A stretch of 64,000 nucleotides of DNA from Mycetocola tolaasinivorans (lineage in GTDB: Bacteria; Actinomycetota; Actinomycetes; Actinomycetales; Microbacteriaceae): assembly GCF_003667565.1 (NCBI RefSeq), contig NZ_RCUX01000005.1, forward strand, positions 62,001 through 126,000, written 5' to 3'. A program made the translations under genes and the position numbers. Position 1 is the stretch's first letter, and every line of letters starts with the position of its first letter. The notes under the pieces are model-generated. The model had not been told where the DNA came from. It worked only from the letters and a program-made list of their open reading frames with translations, and searched no databases. This document shows positions 1 through 8,831 of this stretch, in pieces.

Positions 1-117
1 CCTGCTGCTAGGCTGTGGGCATGCCCAGCACCCGTGATTGATTGGTCGCTCCCGTTTCTTCGGTAGCTTGACCCATCATTCATCGCGCCCGTGTGCGCCC
101 CTGCCTGGAGTTTTTCG

Positions 118-1389
118 ATGCATTCATCGCGGAATGCACGCTATTTTGACGTGCTCGCATTACCCGCTGTCCCCCTGACGTTTTTGAGCGCAACGGTCGG
201 TCGCTCGGCCTACGCACTCGTTTTTCTTCCCCTGCTCTTTGCCGTTCAGTCCACCACCGGTTCGGTCGCCGTGGCGGGCCTCGCGGTGGCCGTCTGCGGA
301 GCCACCGCAGCGTGCCTCGCCCCGTTTCGTGCGCGCCTCATCGATCGTTTCGACCGGCGGTGGGTGCTCCTGTGCCTCGCCCTGGCCTACGGTGGCACGC
401 TGATCCTGTTGGCCCTCGGAGCGTTTGGCACCTGGCCCGGCACCGTGATGACGGTGCTCGCGGGTCTCGCCGGAGCGGTCGCGCCACCGATCGGCCCGGC
501 GATGCGGGTTGCCTGGTCCGAGATGGCGGCGGATCCGGATCTCCGTCGCCGTGCCCTCAGCCTCGACGCGGTGGTGGAGGAGATGCTCTACCTGGTGGGC
601 CCGGCCGTGTCCGGCCTGCTCCTGGCGGTGTGGGTGCCCGGTGCCGTGATGCTGGTACCCGCCGGTCTCGTCATGGTGGGCGCGGCGCTGTTTGCCTTTT
701 CGCCCGGATATCGGCCGCGGGCCGCTGCGGCGGTGGAAACACCCGATGCCACGGAAACACCCGATGCGGAGGCATTGGCCGCGCCGGTTCCCTCGCAACA
801 GCGTGCCCCCTCACCCTTTCGTGATCCGCGCTTTCTCGGGCTGCTCCTGCCGGTGGCCGTTGCCGGCCTGATCTCGGGCAACCTGACCATCGCGCTCCCC
901 GCGGCCTTCCCCGGTGCGGAGGGTGCCGCCACCGCGGGCATCGCGCTGGGCCTGTTTGCCGGGGCGAGCGCCCTCGGCGGTCTCATCTTTGGGGCGCTGC
1001 GCCTGACGGCGTCCTCGCGGGCACAGCTCCTGGGCTGTAGCGGTGCCCTGGTGTTGCTGTCCTCGCTCGCGATGGTGTCCGGTCATCCCGCCTGGCTGAT
1101 TACCACGGTGATCGCCGCCGGGCTCTTCTTTTCACCGGTGATGATCGTTGCGTATCTGGCGTCTCAGGACTTTGGCGGCGAACTGCGCCGCACCGAGTCC
1201 ACCACCTGGGTAAACACCGCGCACAATGTCGGCGGTACGGCGGGCACGGCGCTCGCGGGCTTCGTCATTCAGGGGGTCGGGCCTGGCTCATCGTTCCTGG
1301 CCATCGGCGCGGTGTCGCTGGTGCTCCTCCTGGTCGCGGCACCGCTGTCGCGAACGTCTCACCCACGGTGGGCTTCGGCTCGCATCTAG
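118..1389 (+). CDS. MFS transporter, probable drug/metabolite exporter
   Basis: The 423-residue product is hydrophobic throughout, with about 12 predicted membrane segments and a cytoplasmic loop after the sixth that is rich in Ala, Glu, Thr and Pro (about residues 200-235). The loop between helices 2 and 3 carries the basic DRFDRR stretch typical of major facilitator proteins. I chose ATG at 118 over the upstream GTG at 91 because GGAG at 107-110 sits 7 nt before it. The gene stands alone and ends just before a strong shared terminator. The substrate cannot be told from sequence; the layout resembles predicted arabinose/drug efflux proteins. Confidence 0.8.
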   Translation: MHSSRNARYFDVLALPAVPLTFLSATVGRSAYALVFLPLLFAVQSTTGSVAVAGLAVAVCGATAACLAPFRARLIDRFDRRWVLLCLALAYGGTLILLALGAFGTWPGTVMTVLAGLAGAVAPPIGPAMRVAWSEMAADPDLRRRALSLDAVVEEMLYLVGPAVSGLLLAVWVPGAVMLVPAGLVMVGAALFAFSPGYRPRAAAAVETPDATETPDAEALAAPVPSQQRAPSPFRDPRFLGLLLPVAVAGLISGNLTIALPAAFPGAEGAATAGIALGLFAGASALGGLIFGALRLTASSRAQLLGCSGALVLLSSLAMVSGHPAWLITTVIAAGLFFSPVMIVAYLASQDFGGELRRTESTTWVNTAHNVGGTAGTALAGFVIQGVGPGSSFLAIGAVSLVLLLVAAPLSRTSHPRWASARI

Positions 1390-1392
1390 GGG

Positions 1393-1440
1393 AACGCACA
1401 GCGCCCCGGCCGAGTACTCTCGGCCGGGGCGCTGTGCGTT
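1393..1440. terminator. Bidirectional hairpin terminator
   Basis: A perfect 22-bp inverted repeat (1393-1414 and 1419-1440) with a TACT loop lies between the convergent ends of the MFS gene and accA. The arm ends are AA and TT, so it can serve both strands. Confidence 0.85.
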
Positions 1441-1450
1441 ACCGGAGTGG

Positions 1451-3223
1451 TTACGCGTCGACGATGTTCAGCAGGACGTGACCGGCCGAGACGGTCGAGC
1501 CAACCGTGGCGTTGATGGCACTGATCAGGCCGTCCTTGTGGGCGGTGATCGGCTGCTCCATCTTCATGGCCTCGAGGACGAGCACGAGGTCGCCCTTGAC
1601 GACCTTCTGGCCCTCCTCCACGGCCACCTTCACGATGGTCGCCTGCATGGGCGAGGCCACCGAGTCGCCGGTGGCGCGGGCACCCGAGCTCGCGCCAGCA
1701 CCGCGGCGGGCGGGCGGGGTTGCGAGCTTACGGGCACCGGAGTTCTGCACGGGCAGCACCGAGTCGGGGAGGCTGACCTCGAGGCGCTTGCCCGAAACCT
1801 CAACCACCACGGTGTTGCGGCCGGCCGGGGCACCGAGCGCCTGCGGCTCGCCATCCCACGGCTCGATGTCGTTCACGAACTCGGTCTCGATCCAGCGGGT
1901 GTACACGCCGAAGGTGCCATCGGCACCCACGAATGCGGGGTCGCGCACGATCTTGCGGTGGAAGGGCAGCACGGTCGGCAGACCGGCAACCTCGAACTCG
2001 TCGAGGGCACGGCGCGAACGCTCGAGCGCCTCCTGACGGGTCTTACCGGTCACGATGATCTTGCCGATCAGCGAGTCGAAGGCACCGGAGATCTCATCGC
2101 CGGCGGTCACGCCGGAGTCGAGACGGATGCCGGGGCCACCGAAGGTCTTGAAGACGCTGATGGGGCCGGGCTGCGGCAGGAAGTTACGGCCCGGGTCCTC
2201 ACCGTTGATGCGGAACTCGAACGAGTGCCCCTCGGGCTTGGGGTCGTCATAGTCGAGCAGGCCACCCTCGGCGATGCGGAACTGCTCGCGCACCAGGTCG
2301 ATCCCGGTGACCTCTTCGGACACGGGGTGCTCCACCTGCAGGCGGGTGTTGACCTCGAGGAACGAAACGGTGCCGTCCTTACCAATGAGGAACTCGCAGG
2401 TACCGGCACCCTGGTAGCCAACCTCCTTGAGGATGGCCTTGGACGCGGCATACAGCAGGGCGTTCTGCTCGTCGGTGAGGAACGGTGCCGGAGCCTCCTC
2501 CACGAGCTTCTGGTGGCGACGCTGCAGCGAGCAGTCGCGGGTCGACACCACAACAACGTTGCCCTCGGCGTCGGCGAGACACTGGGTCTCGACGTGACGG
2601 GGCTGATCGAGGTACTTCTCCACGAAGCACTCGCCACGGCCGAACGCGGCCACGGCCTCGCGGGTGGCGGAGTCAAACATCTCCGGCACCTCCTCGCGGG
2701 TGCGGGCCACCTTCAGGCCGCGTCCACCGCCACCGAAGGCGGCCTTGATCGCGACCGGCAGGCCAAACTCATCCACGAACGCCAGCACCTCTTCGGCACC
2801 GGAAACCGGGTTCAGCGTGCCCGGGGCGAGCGGAGCGCCCACCTTCTCGGCTACGTGACGCGCGGACACCTTGTCGCCGAGGAGCTCGATGGCATCCGGG
2901 CTCGGACCGATCCAGGTGAGACCGGCACCGATTACGGCGCGGGCAAAATCGGCGTTCTCGGCGAGGAAGCCGTAACCCGGGTGCACGGCGTCGGCACCGG
3001 AGCGACGGGCTACCGAGAGCAGCTTGTCGATAACGAGGTAGGTCTCGGCGCTGGTGCTGCCGCCGAGCGCGTAGGCCTCATCAGCGAGGCGAACGTGGAG
3101 GGCGTCACGATCCTGGTCTGCATAGACCGCGACGGAACCGATTCCGGAGTCGCGAGCAGCACGAATGACACGGACGGCAATTTCGCCACGGTTGGCGATG
3201 AGAACTTTAGAAATACGGGGCAC
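1451..3223 (-). CDS. accA: Acyl-CoA carboxylase alpha subunit (biotin carboxylase + BCCP)
   Basis: This protein carboxylates its own biotin using ATP and bicarbonate and passes the carboxyl group to the beta subunit, making malonyl-CoA or methylmalonyl-CoA for lipid synthesis. The N-terminus has the biotin-carboxylase start [14 protein letters not shown]. The ATP-grasp domain has the glycine loop [13 protein letters not shown] and the motif [12 protein letters not shown]. The C-terminal biotinyl domain has EAMKMEQ with the acceptor Lys near residue 554. At 590 residues it matches actinobacterial AccA3-type proteins. The GTG start at 3223 follows TAGGCT by 8 nt with no clear Shine-Dalgarno, which suggests a leaderless or near-leaderless transcript. 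The beta and epsilon subunits and birA lie about 10 kb away. Confidence 0.95.
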   Translation of the reverse strand: MPRISKVLIANRGEIAVRVIRAARDSGIGSVAVYADQDRDALHVRLADEAYALGGSTSAETYLVIDKLLSVARRSGADAVHPGYGFLAENADFARAVIGAGLTWIGPSPDAIELLGDKVSARHVAEKVGAPLAPGTLNPVSGAEEVLAFVDEFGLPVAIKAAFGGGGRGLKVARTREEVPEMFDSATREAVAAFGRGECFVEKYLDQPRHVETQCLADAEGNVVVVSTRDCSLQRRHQKLVEEAPAPFLTDEQNALLYAASKAILKEVGYQGAGTCEFLIGKDGTVSFLEVNTRLQVEHPVSEEVTGIDLVREQFRIAEGGLLDYDDPKPEGHSFEFRINGEDPGRNFLPQPGPISVFKTFGGPGIRLDSGVTAGDEISGAFDSLIGKIIVTGKTRQEALERSRRALDEFEVAGLPTVLPFHRKIVRDPAFVGADGTFGVYTRWIETEFVNDIEPWDGEPQALGAPAGRNTVVVEVSGKRLEVSLPDSVLPVQNSGARKLATPPARRGAGASSGARATGDSVASPMQATIVKVAVEEGQKVVKGDLVLVLEAMKMEQPITAHKDGLISAINATVGSTVSAGHVLLNIVDA

Positions 3224-3301
3224 AGTCCCCTAGCCTACGACGCCTTTGGCCCCTGGCTTTGGTTGACTCTCACAAAAAAGTGAATTGGATTGCGTGAAAC
3301 C

Positions 3302-3964
3302 CTACAGTTCCATCTCGCCGAGGGCACCCGAACGGTTCCAGAGGTCCGTCCATTCCACCCCTAATTCGGCGAAGGATTCGCGTAATAGTGGGAGGGAAAG
3401 TCCAATAACGGTTGATGGGTGACCGGAGATCTCGGAGATGAACGCCCCGGCCAGACTGTCGAGGGTGAACGCCCCCGCCACCCACAGCGGCTCGCCCGAC
3501 GCGACATAGGCGTCGATCTCGGCATCGGTGATGTTCTCGGCAAAGGTTACGGTGGCCTGCGCCACCGCACCGGTTGCGGCACCCGCCACGCCATCGCGAT
3601 ACTCGATCAGCCAGTGACCCGAATACAGGGTGCCGGTGCGTCCTCGCTGGGCGTGCCAGCGCGCGGTCGCCCTCTCTGCGGTGTGCGGCTTGCCCTGGGA
3701 CACACCGTCGAGTTCAAACGAGCTGTCGCCACCGAGCACATACCCATTCAGGGGGGCACCCTCGGCATCCGTGGTCACCGCCTCCGCCTTCGCCCGGCCG
3801 AGCAGCGCCACCATTTCCGGGGTGGTCAGTGGCCCGGAAATGGCCTCCGCCGCCGCGACCGCCGCGGGCTCATCCACGTGGGAGGGCATCACGACCGGTT
3901 CGATTCCCGCGGAGCGCAGGAGCATGAGCCGGGCGGGGGAGGTCGAGGCGAGGTAGAGAGTCAT
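3302..3964 (-). CDS. maf: Maf-like nucleotide pyrophosphatase
   Basis: Maf proteins hydrolyse non-canonical or modified nucleoside triphosphates (dTTP/UTP and related) and limit their incorporation into nucleic acid. The N-terminus LASTSPARLMLLRSAG is the family signature that binds phosphate. An acidic DEPAAV segment and the GGDSSFELDG motif follow. The 220-residue length fits. I chose ATG at 3964 over GTG at 3979 because AAGGA lies 6 nt upstream. It is on the same strand as accA just downstream, a pairing common in Actinobacteria, and is divergent from the RNA methyltransferase gene. Confidence 0.9.
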   Translation of the reverse strand: MTLYLASTSPARLMLLRSAGIEPVVMPSHVDEPAAVAAAEAISGPLTTPEMVALLGRAKAEAVTTDAEGAPLNGYVLGGDSSFELDGVSQGKPHTAERATARWHAQRGRTGTLYSGHWLIEYRDGVAGAATGAVAQATVTFAENITDAEIDAYVASGEPLWVAGAFTLDSLAGAFISEISGHPSTVIGLSLPLLRESFAELGVEWTDLWNRSGALGEMEL

Positions 3965-4020
3965 GACGTTCCTTGGCACAAAAGTAGGTTGCGGCGGGCA
4001 AAACGTGGGAAGCTCAGAGG

Positions 4021-5298
4021 GTGAGTGTGCAACCTGATTCCCAGTTTCTTGAGCTTGATGTAACCAACGTAGCCCACGGCGGGGTGTTTATTGCCCGGCA
4101 CGAGGGGCGCGTGGTGTTCGTCTCCGACGCCATCCCCGGTGAGCGCGTGCGTGCGCGCGTGCGTCGGCAGAAGTCGAGCTTCTGGGAGGCCGACACCGTC
4201 GAGGTGCTCAGCGCCTCCGAGCACCGCCGCGACCACGTGTGGGCGTCGGCGAGTGTGGATCGCGACCCGGCCGAGCGTGCCGGCGGTGCCGAGTTTGGCC
4301 ACATCGCCCTCGCGCATCAGCGCAGCCTCAAGGAGACCGTGGTCACCGAGGCGCTGTCCCGGTTCGCCGGCATCGACCTGCCCGTTACCGTGTCCGCCGT
4401 GCCCGGTGATGACGCGGCAAACGGCCTCGGCTGGCGCACCCGGGTGAGCCTGCAGGTGGATGACGCGGGCCGGGTCGGCCCCTACGCCGCCGGCAGCCAC
4501 ACCGTCATCGAGGTGCCCGATCTGCCCCTCGCTCACGCAGACATTGCCGCGCAGATCCCGCGCTCCGGTGTGCCCGCCGGCACCGCCTCGATCGACATCC
4601 TGCGCACCTCCGGCGGCGAAACCCGCGTGAGCCTGCGCGCGCAGCAGCGTCGCCGTGGCCGTGCGCCGGTCGCCGCCGCGGACGCCCCCACCATCGTGGA
4701 GACCGTGGGCGGGCGCGAGTTCCGCCTGGCCGAAAACGGCTTCTGGCAGGTGCACCACGGTGCCGCCCAGGTGCTGACCGAGGCCGTGCAGAACGCCGTC
4801 AACCGCGGCCTCTTCGACCCCGCCGCGGGCAACCTCGACCTCTACGGTGGCGTGGGCCTCCTCGCCGCCGCGCTCGGTGACCGCTTCGGTGCGGGCACCC
4901 GCATCACGAGCGTCGAAGCGAGCGAGCGCGCCACCACCCACGCCGGCGAAAACCTCGCCGAGTGGGTCGGTGCCCGGGCTCAGACCGGCCGGGTCGACCA
5001 GTTCCTGGACGAACTGCTCGCCACCGCCGGAGGCGCTGCTCGCGACCGCATCGCGGCCGGTACCGTGGTGCTGGATCCTCCGCGCGCGGGTGCCGGCAAG
5101 CGCGTCGTGGAGCAGCTGGTGGAGCTCGCCCCCGCTCAGCTCATCTACGTCGCCTGCGACCCGGTGGCCCTGGCCCGCGACCTCGGCCAGCTCACCGCCG
5201 CCGGATACACCCTCACCGGCGTAACCGGCCACGACCTCTTCCCGCACACCCACCACGTCGAGGCCGTCGCCTCGCTCGTCAGAACGGATCTTGCATAA
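4021..5298 (+). CDS. TRAM-domain class I SAM-dependent RNA m5U-type methyltransferase
   Basis: The product resembles the TrmA/RlmD/RumA group that makes 5-methyluridine in rRNA or tRNA. Residues 1-65 form a TRAM RNA-binding domain. The C-terminal half has a Rossmann SAM site (LDLYGGVGLLAAALG), LDPPRAG, and YVACDP with the catalytic Cys. That Cys is the only cysteine in the protein. The region that in many relatives holds Fe-S ligands (CP...CGGC...H) reads DPAERAGGAEFGHI here, so no cluster is expected. The GTG start follows AG-rich sequence. The stop TAA overlaps the ATG of the response regulator gene (TAATG), so the two may be co-translated. Confidence 0.85.
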   Translation: MSVQPDSQFLELDVTNVAHGGVFIARHEGRVVFVSDAIPGERVRARVRRQKSSFWEADTVEVLSASEHRRDHVWASASVDRDPAERAGGAEFGHIALAHQRSLKETVVTEALSRFAGIDLPVTVSAVPGDDAANGLGWRTRVSLQVDDAGRVGPYAAGSHTVIEVPDLPLAHADIAAQIPRSGVPAGTASIDILRTSGGETRVSLRAQQRRRGRAPVAAADAPTIVETVGGREFRLAENGFWQVHHGAAQVLTEAVQNAVNRGLFDPAAGNLDLYGGVGLLAAALGDRFGAGTRITSVEASERATTHAGENLAEWVGARAQTGRVDQFLDELLATAGGAARDRIAAGTVVLDPPRAGAGKRVVEQLVELAPAQLIYVACDPVALARDLGQLTAAGYTLTGVTGHDLFPHTHHVEAVASLVRTDLA

Positions 5299-5963
5299 TG
5301 GCTGCTATTCGCATTGCCGTCATCGATGACCACGAGTCGGTACGCCTCGGCCTGCAGGCCGTGTGTGCGGCCGCGGGGCACCGCATCGTGTCCAGCACCG
5401 CGGGCGTTGCCGAGTTCCTCGAGATCCACATTCCCGTGGACGTCGTGGTGCTCGATCTCTCCCTCGGAGACGGATCAAGCGTCTCCGACAACGTGCGCGC
5501 CGTCTCTCAGGACGGTGCTGCCGTGCTGATCCACAGCATCGCCGACCGGGTAAACCTCGTGCGTGAGGCCCTTGCCGCCGGTGCCGCGGGCGTGATTCCA
5601 AAATCCTCGCCCGCGCACGACGTGGTCGCGGCGATCGAAACCGTCGCCGGTGGCGGCCCGCTCACCAACGTTGAGTGGGCGAGCGCGATCGAGGCCGACC
5701 GCCAGTTCGCCGTCGCCCAGCTCGGGCCGCGCGAGCGCGACGTGCTCAACCTCTACGCATCCGGCCTGCCGCTGAAGGACGTGGCCGTGGAGCTCGGCAT
5801 CGCGCCCTCCACGGTCAAGGAATACCTGAACCGTATTCGCGCAAAGTACGTGGAGGTCGGGCGCCCCGCCCGCACCAAGCTTGAGCTGCTGCGTCGCGCG
5901 GTGGAGGACGGCATTCTCGAAGACCTGCCCGGTGCCACCGGTGACGCCACCCCGGGCGCGTAG
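5298..5963 (+). CDS. LuxR/NarL-type response regulator
   Basis: This 221-residue two-component regulator has a receiver domain with the acidic pair D10-D11, phospho-acceptor D53 (VVVLDLSLGD) and conserved K102 (GVIPKSSP). A C-terminal LuxR helix-turn-helix follows (LGPRERDVLNLYASG, then IAPSTVKEYLNRIRAKY). The start ATG at 5298 overlaps the preceding stop by one base. The histidine kinase gene follows after an 87-bp gap that contains a GC hairpin (5971-5987). It probably binds DNA when phosphorylated by that kinase; the target is unknown. Confidence 0.9.
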   Translation: MAAIRIAVIDDHESVRLGLQAVCAAAGHRIVSSTAGVAEFLEIHIPVDVVVLDLSLGDGSSVSDNVRAVSQDGAAVLIHSIADRVNLVREALAAGAAGVIPKSSPAHDVVAAIETVAGGGPLTNVEWASAIEADRQFAVAQLGPRERDVLNLYASGLPLKDVAVELGIAPSTVKEYLNRIRAKYVEVGRPARTKLELLRRAVEDGILEDLPGATGDATPGA

Positions 5964-5970
5964 CTCCGTC

Positions 5971-5987
5971 GCGGGCCCCGGGCCCGC
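5971..5987. repeat. GC-rich hairpin between regulator and kinase genes
   Basis: The sequence GCGGGCC-CCG-GGCCCGC is a 7-bp stem with a 3-nt loop directly after the response-regulator stop. It could attenuate or stabilise the transcript; there is no T-tract. Confidence 0.4.
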
Positions 5988-6050
5988 GGGAGCCGCGTCC
6001 GTGGACACCGCGTTCGCCGCGGTGGTCGCCGACACCCTGGTGAGCCGCGC

Positions 6051-7310
6051 ATGGTGACGTTCCCGGGCGTGAGTGTCACGCGCGCCGAGGAATCGACCCG
6101 GCTCGGCCGCGAGCTCAACTCGATCGCCGCGGTCAGTTCGCTCGGTGCCCACCGGGTCGAGCGCTGGATCGCGATCTGTATCGGCCTGATCGGGTTGCTG
6201 TACGGAATCCTGGCGCTCACCGGGATCCTCGCCGACGGCGTGCAGCGCTTCGACCTGCCGATCATCGGCTGGGCGGTGGCCCTTCTCGAGCTCGTCCCGC
6301 TGGCGTTTGTGGTGCTCACCACACCCTGGCCGCGGATCCAGCGCTGGGCAAGCCTGATGTTTGTGGTCGGCTATCTCATCGCGGTGCTGCTGTGGGTGCG
6401 TTTTGTGCCCAACCCGCTCGATCAGCCCTCCTGGATCTGGTACCTCTGCACCGTCGCGAGCGCCTGCGTTGCGCAGCCGTTTGGCCGCACCATCGCGCTC
6501 TGGTACACGGTGCTGATCGCGCTGCTCGTCGGTGCCAGCGGCGTGGTGCACGAGGGCTTCACCGCGGCCGCCCGCGAGCCGATGATGGACGCCGTGTTCT
6601 CGCTCACCCTGGGTGCGCTCGTGGTGATCCTGGTCGATCTCTTCCGCTCCTCCGTGCGCAAGATCGACACCACCGCGCGCCTGGCGCTCGAACAGTATCG
6701 CGGCACCGTGGAGCGGGCCGCGCAGGAGCTCGAGCGTGCCGAGGTGGACGCCCTGGTGCACGACACGGTACTGGCCAGCCTGAGCGCCGCCGTGCAGGCG
6801 CACTCGCCCCAGCAGCAGCATGTGGCGCGCGATATGGCCGATGACGCCATCGTGCGCCTCACCACGGCCGTGGCGCTCGCCGCCCCGCTCGAAGAAAAAA
6901 TCCCGCTCGAGGACGTCCATAAGCGCCTCGCCGAGACCATTGCGCTGCTTGAGGCCCCGGTGCTCATTCAGCGGTACGGCCTGCTCACCGGTGCCCTCCC
7001 GGCCGAGGTGGCACACGCGCTCATCCAGGCGGCCACCCAGGCACTGACGAACAGCGTGCAGCACGCGGGAGACGCCGCGGTGCCGCGGCAGCTGACGCTG
7101 CGCCCGACGGAAAACGGGGGCCTCGTGATCGAGGTGATCGACCGCGGGCGCGGATTTAAGCCCGATCAGATCGCACCGGGACGCCTCGGCGTACGGGTAT
7201 CGATTCGTGGCCGAGTGGAATCCGTGGGAGGAGAGGTGCGGGTGCTCTCCGCCCCGGATCGAGGCACCCGGGTTGTGCTCTCCTGGAACCCCGTGGAGAC
7301 CGCCTCATGA
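6051..7310 (+). CDS. Sensor histidine kinase, HisKA_3/HATPase type
   Basis: This 419-residue protein has about 5-6 membrane helices in residues 40-197, a short coiled-coil-like linker (205-232), then ALVHDTVLASLSAAV with candidate phospho-acceptor His237. The ATPase domain has an N-box (AATQALTNSVQHAG, Asn334), a G1 box (DRGRGF, 364-369) and a G2-like segment (GRLGVRVSI). These are the features of NarL-partner kinases. The ATG start has only a weak upstream site, so the exact start is uncertain. The stop overlaps the next gene by 4 bp (ATGA). It is the likely partner of the regulator encoded upstream. Confidence 0.88.
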   Translation: MVTFPGVSVTRAEESTRLGRELNSIAAVSSLGAHRVERWIAICIGLIGLLYGILALTGILADGVQRFDLPIIGWAVALLELVPLAFVVLTTPWPRIQRWASLMFVVGYLIAVLLWVRFVPNPLDQPSWIWYLCTVASACVAQPFGRTIALWYTVLIALLVGASGVVHEGFTAAAREPMMDAVFSLTLGALVVILVDLFRSSVRKIDTTARLALEQYRGTVERAAQELERAEVDALVHDTVLASLSAAVQAHSPQQQHVARDMADDAIVRLTTAVALAAPLEEKIPLEDVHKRLAETIALLEAPVLIQRYGLLTGALPAEVAHALIQAATQALTNSVQHAGDAAVPRQLTLRPTENGGLVIEVIDRGRGFKPDQIAPGRLGVRVSIRGRVESVGGEVRVLSAPDRGTRVVLSWNPVETAS

Positions 7311-8284
7311 TGCGCCGCGCCCCCCTGCTCGTGCTCGCCGGGGTATTCTCCCTGCTGCACGGAATCCTCGCGCTCACCCACCTCGATCGCAACCCCTCGA
7401 CCCCGCCGGTCCTGATCGCGATTGCCCTGTACCTCGGGATATCGGTGCTGAGCCTGGCGCTGCCCGGAGGCAAGCGCCTGCCCCTGGTGGTGGCGGTGCT
7501 CAACGTCCTGGTTTCCGGGGTGGTACTGCTGCTCGTGCTCCCGCCGCTCGATCCCCACGCCGTCAATGGCTACGCGACCTGGCCGATCGCCGCCATCGGC
7601 ACGATCATGGTGATCACGCTGGTGCGCGGGCGCGAACTGACCGCGTGGGTGGGCACCGGGGTACTGATCGCGATTGCGATGGCCTGGGCCGGCCCCGCGG
7701 GCGCCATGGGGATCGGTCTGCCGGGTTCGGTGGTGTGGATGGTTGGTGCGAGCCTCCTGAGCCGCGCCATGCGCCGCCTGGAGCGCGACAACGCCCGCCT
7801 CATGCAGGCCAGCCGGGAAACCACCCTGCTGCGCGCCGGGCAGGACGCCTACCGCGGCGTCCGCCTGCACCGACTGCGCCAAACCCAGCTGCGTGCGGCC
7901 CCGATGCTGCGCGAGATCGTGCGCAGCGCGGGAAACCTTGATGATGAGGGCCGTGCCGAGGCGGTGCTGCTGGAGGCCGGCCTGCGCGACGAGATCCGCG
8001 GCGGCGGACTCCTGAGCGATCGGGTACGTGCCGCCGCCCTCGACGCGCGTCGCCGCGGCGTACGCGTTGACCTCTTCGACGAGGACGGCCTGGCCGGGGT
8101 GCCCGCCGAGCGTCGGGAACAGATCGCCGACGTGATCGCCGATGCGCTGGGCAAACTTCACAACGGCCGGATGGTCATCCGCACCGGTACCGGTGAGATC
8201 GCCGTCACCATCGTCGGTATCGCACCGGATGAACACGGCGAGGACGAGCTCAAGTTCCGCACCCAGGTGCCGCGGGTCGCGTAG
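7307..8284 (+). CDS. Membrane protein resembling a degenerate histidine kinase
   Basis: The 325-residue product overlaps the kinase gene by 4 bp and so is translationally coupled to it. Residues 1-150 hold about six hydrophobic segments arranged like those of the upstream kinase. Residues 150-325 are cytoplasmic and retain the overall layout of a kinase dimerisation/ATPase region (ERREQIADVIADAL, then RMVIRTGTGEIAVTIVGI). There is no HD phospho-acceptor motif, no N-box Asn and no DxGxG box. I infer a pseudokinase or sensing partner of the two-component pair. No family name could be assigned from sequence alone. Confidence 0.6.
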   Translation: MMRRAPLLVLAGVFSLLHGILALTHLDRNPSTPPVLIAIALYLGISVLSLALPGGKRLPLVVAVLNVLVSGVVLLLVLPPLDPHAVNGYATWPIAAIGTIMVITLVRGRELTAWVGTGVLIAIAMAWAGPAGAMGIGLPGSVVWMVGASLLSRAMRRLERDNARLMQASRETTLLRAGQDAYRGVRLHRLRQTQLRAAPMLREIVRSAGNLDDEGRAEAVLLEAGLRDEIRGGGLLSDRVRAAALDARRRGVRVDLFDEDGLAGVPAERREQIADVIADALGKLHNGRMVIRTGTGEIAVTIVGIAPDEHGEDELKFRTQVPRVA

Positions 8285-8320
8285 CGGCCACACGAGCCCG
8301 TTAACTACTCTCACGACGAT

Positions 8321-8340
8321 CTAGAGCCCGGTGCCTCTAG
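8321..8340. terminator. Weak hairpin at convergent gene ends
   Basis: CTAGAG (8321-8326) and CTCTAG (8335-8340) form a 6-bp stem in the 52-bp gap between the two-component operon and the secreted-protein operon. The right arm overlaps the stop codon of the latter's last gene. A weak candidate terminator. Confidence 0.3.
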
Positions 8341-8705
8341 GTGGTGTAGTTTTTTGCCGAGTTGTACCACGAGGAGGGATTGCTCACACCGTGCTGCCCA
8401 CCATAGACGATGACGCCCGAGCCCGGATGAGGCGCGTGTGCGACGCTCGTGCTGTACGCCCACGGGCCGTAAAAGCGTTGAGGTTCACCCCGTGCTCCAT
8501 ATACGAGACGCACACCAGCCGTTCCACAGACTACCCCGTCGGTTGTGAAACCCCCGTTCGTCCTACTACTCGAACCGGTTGTCTGGGCGTCACGGGTGCA
8601 ATCCATGGTCTTGTTTCCCACCGCATTCGCGGGTGTCGCCGTTCCGAGGAGAAACGTGGCGACCGCCGTCATTGTCAGTACCGAACCTGCAATAGTTCTT
8701 TTCAT
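8337..8705 (-). CDS. Small secreted protein A, paralogue of the protein encoded at 12100-12474
   Basis: This 122-residue protein has a clear Sec signal peptide (MKRT, hydrophobic core, cleavage after PANA near residue 28). The predicted mature part is about 94 residues with two cysteines (mature positions 8 and 32), so one disulfide is likely. By eye, about 54 of 94 mature positions match protein B, including GNKT, QTTGSS, VRLVYGARGEPQRFY, VYGG and the C-terminal NYTT. SD AAGGA lies 9 nt before the ATG. It is the last gene of the minus-strand exporter operon, 126 bp after the permease gene. The family is not recognised; a bacteriocin-like or cell-envelope function is inference only. Confidence 0.75.
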   Translation of the reverse strand: MKRTIAGSVLTMTAVATFLLGTATPANAVGNKTMDCTRDAQTTGSSSRTNGGFTTDGVVCGTAGVRLVYGARGEPQRFYGPWAYSTSVAHAPHPGSGVIVYGGQHGVSNPSSWYNSAKNYTT

Positions 8706-8775
8706 GGTTAATCATCCTTGATCCCGTATCAGAAAGCCTGCTGTTGCGAATGATCGTATGCGGGTCTGCGCAGTC

Positions 8776-8792
8776 TGCGGGTCATACCCGCA
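8776..8792. repeat. Hairpin between permease gene and secreted-protein A gene
   Basis: TGCGGGT-CAT-ACCCGCA is a 7-bp stem with a 3-nt loop. It sits in the 126-bp gap before the last gene of the operon and has no T-tract. It may tune expression of A relative to the exporter or protect an mRNA end. Confidence 0.35.
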
Positions 8793-8831
8793 CCAACTCC
8801 GATCACAATTCGGCTAATCACATCGCATATG

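Noticed and set aside
16..27. A 12-bp palindrome (TGGGCATGCCCA) at the window edge
   Set aside because: Too short and too close to the edge to call a terminator or operator.
1226..3283. A 685-codon plus-strand frame
   Set aside because: It lies over accA on the opposite strand, has no family features and has the His/Gly/Arg-rich composition of a high-GC shadow frame.
5298..7310. One frameshifted hybrid of regulator and kinase
   Set aside because: Both are complete proteins. The regulator stops at 5963 and the kinase has its own ATG at 6051 in the same frame.
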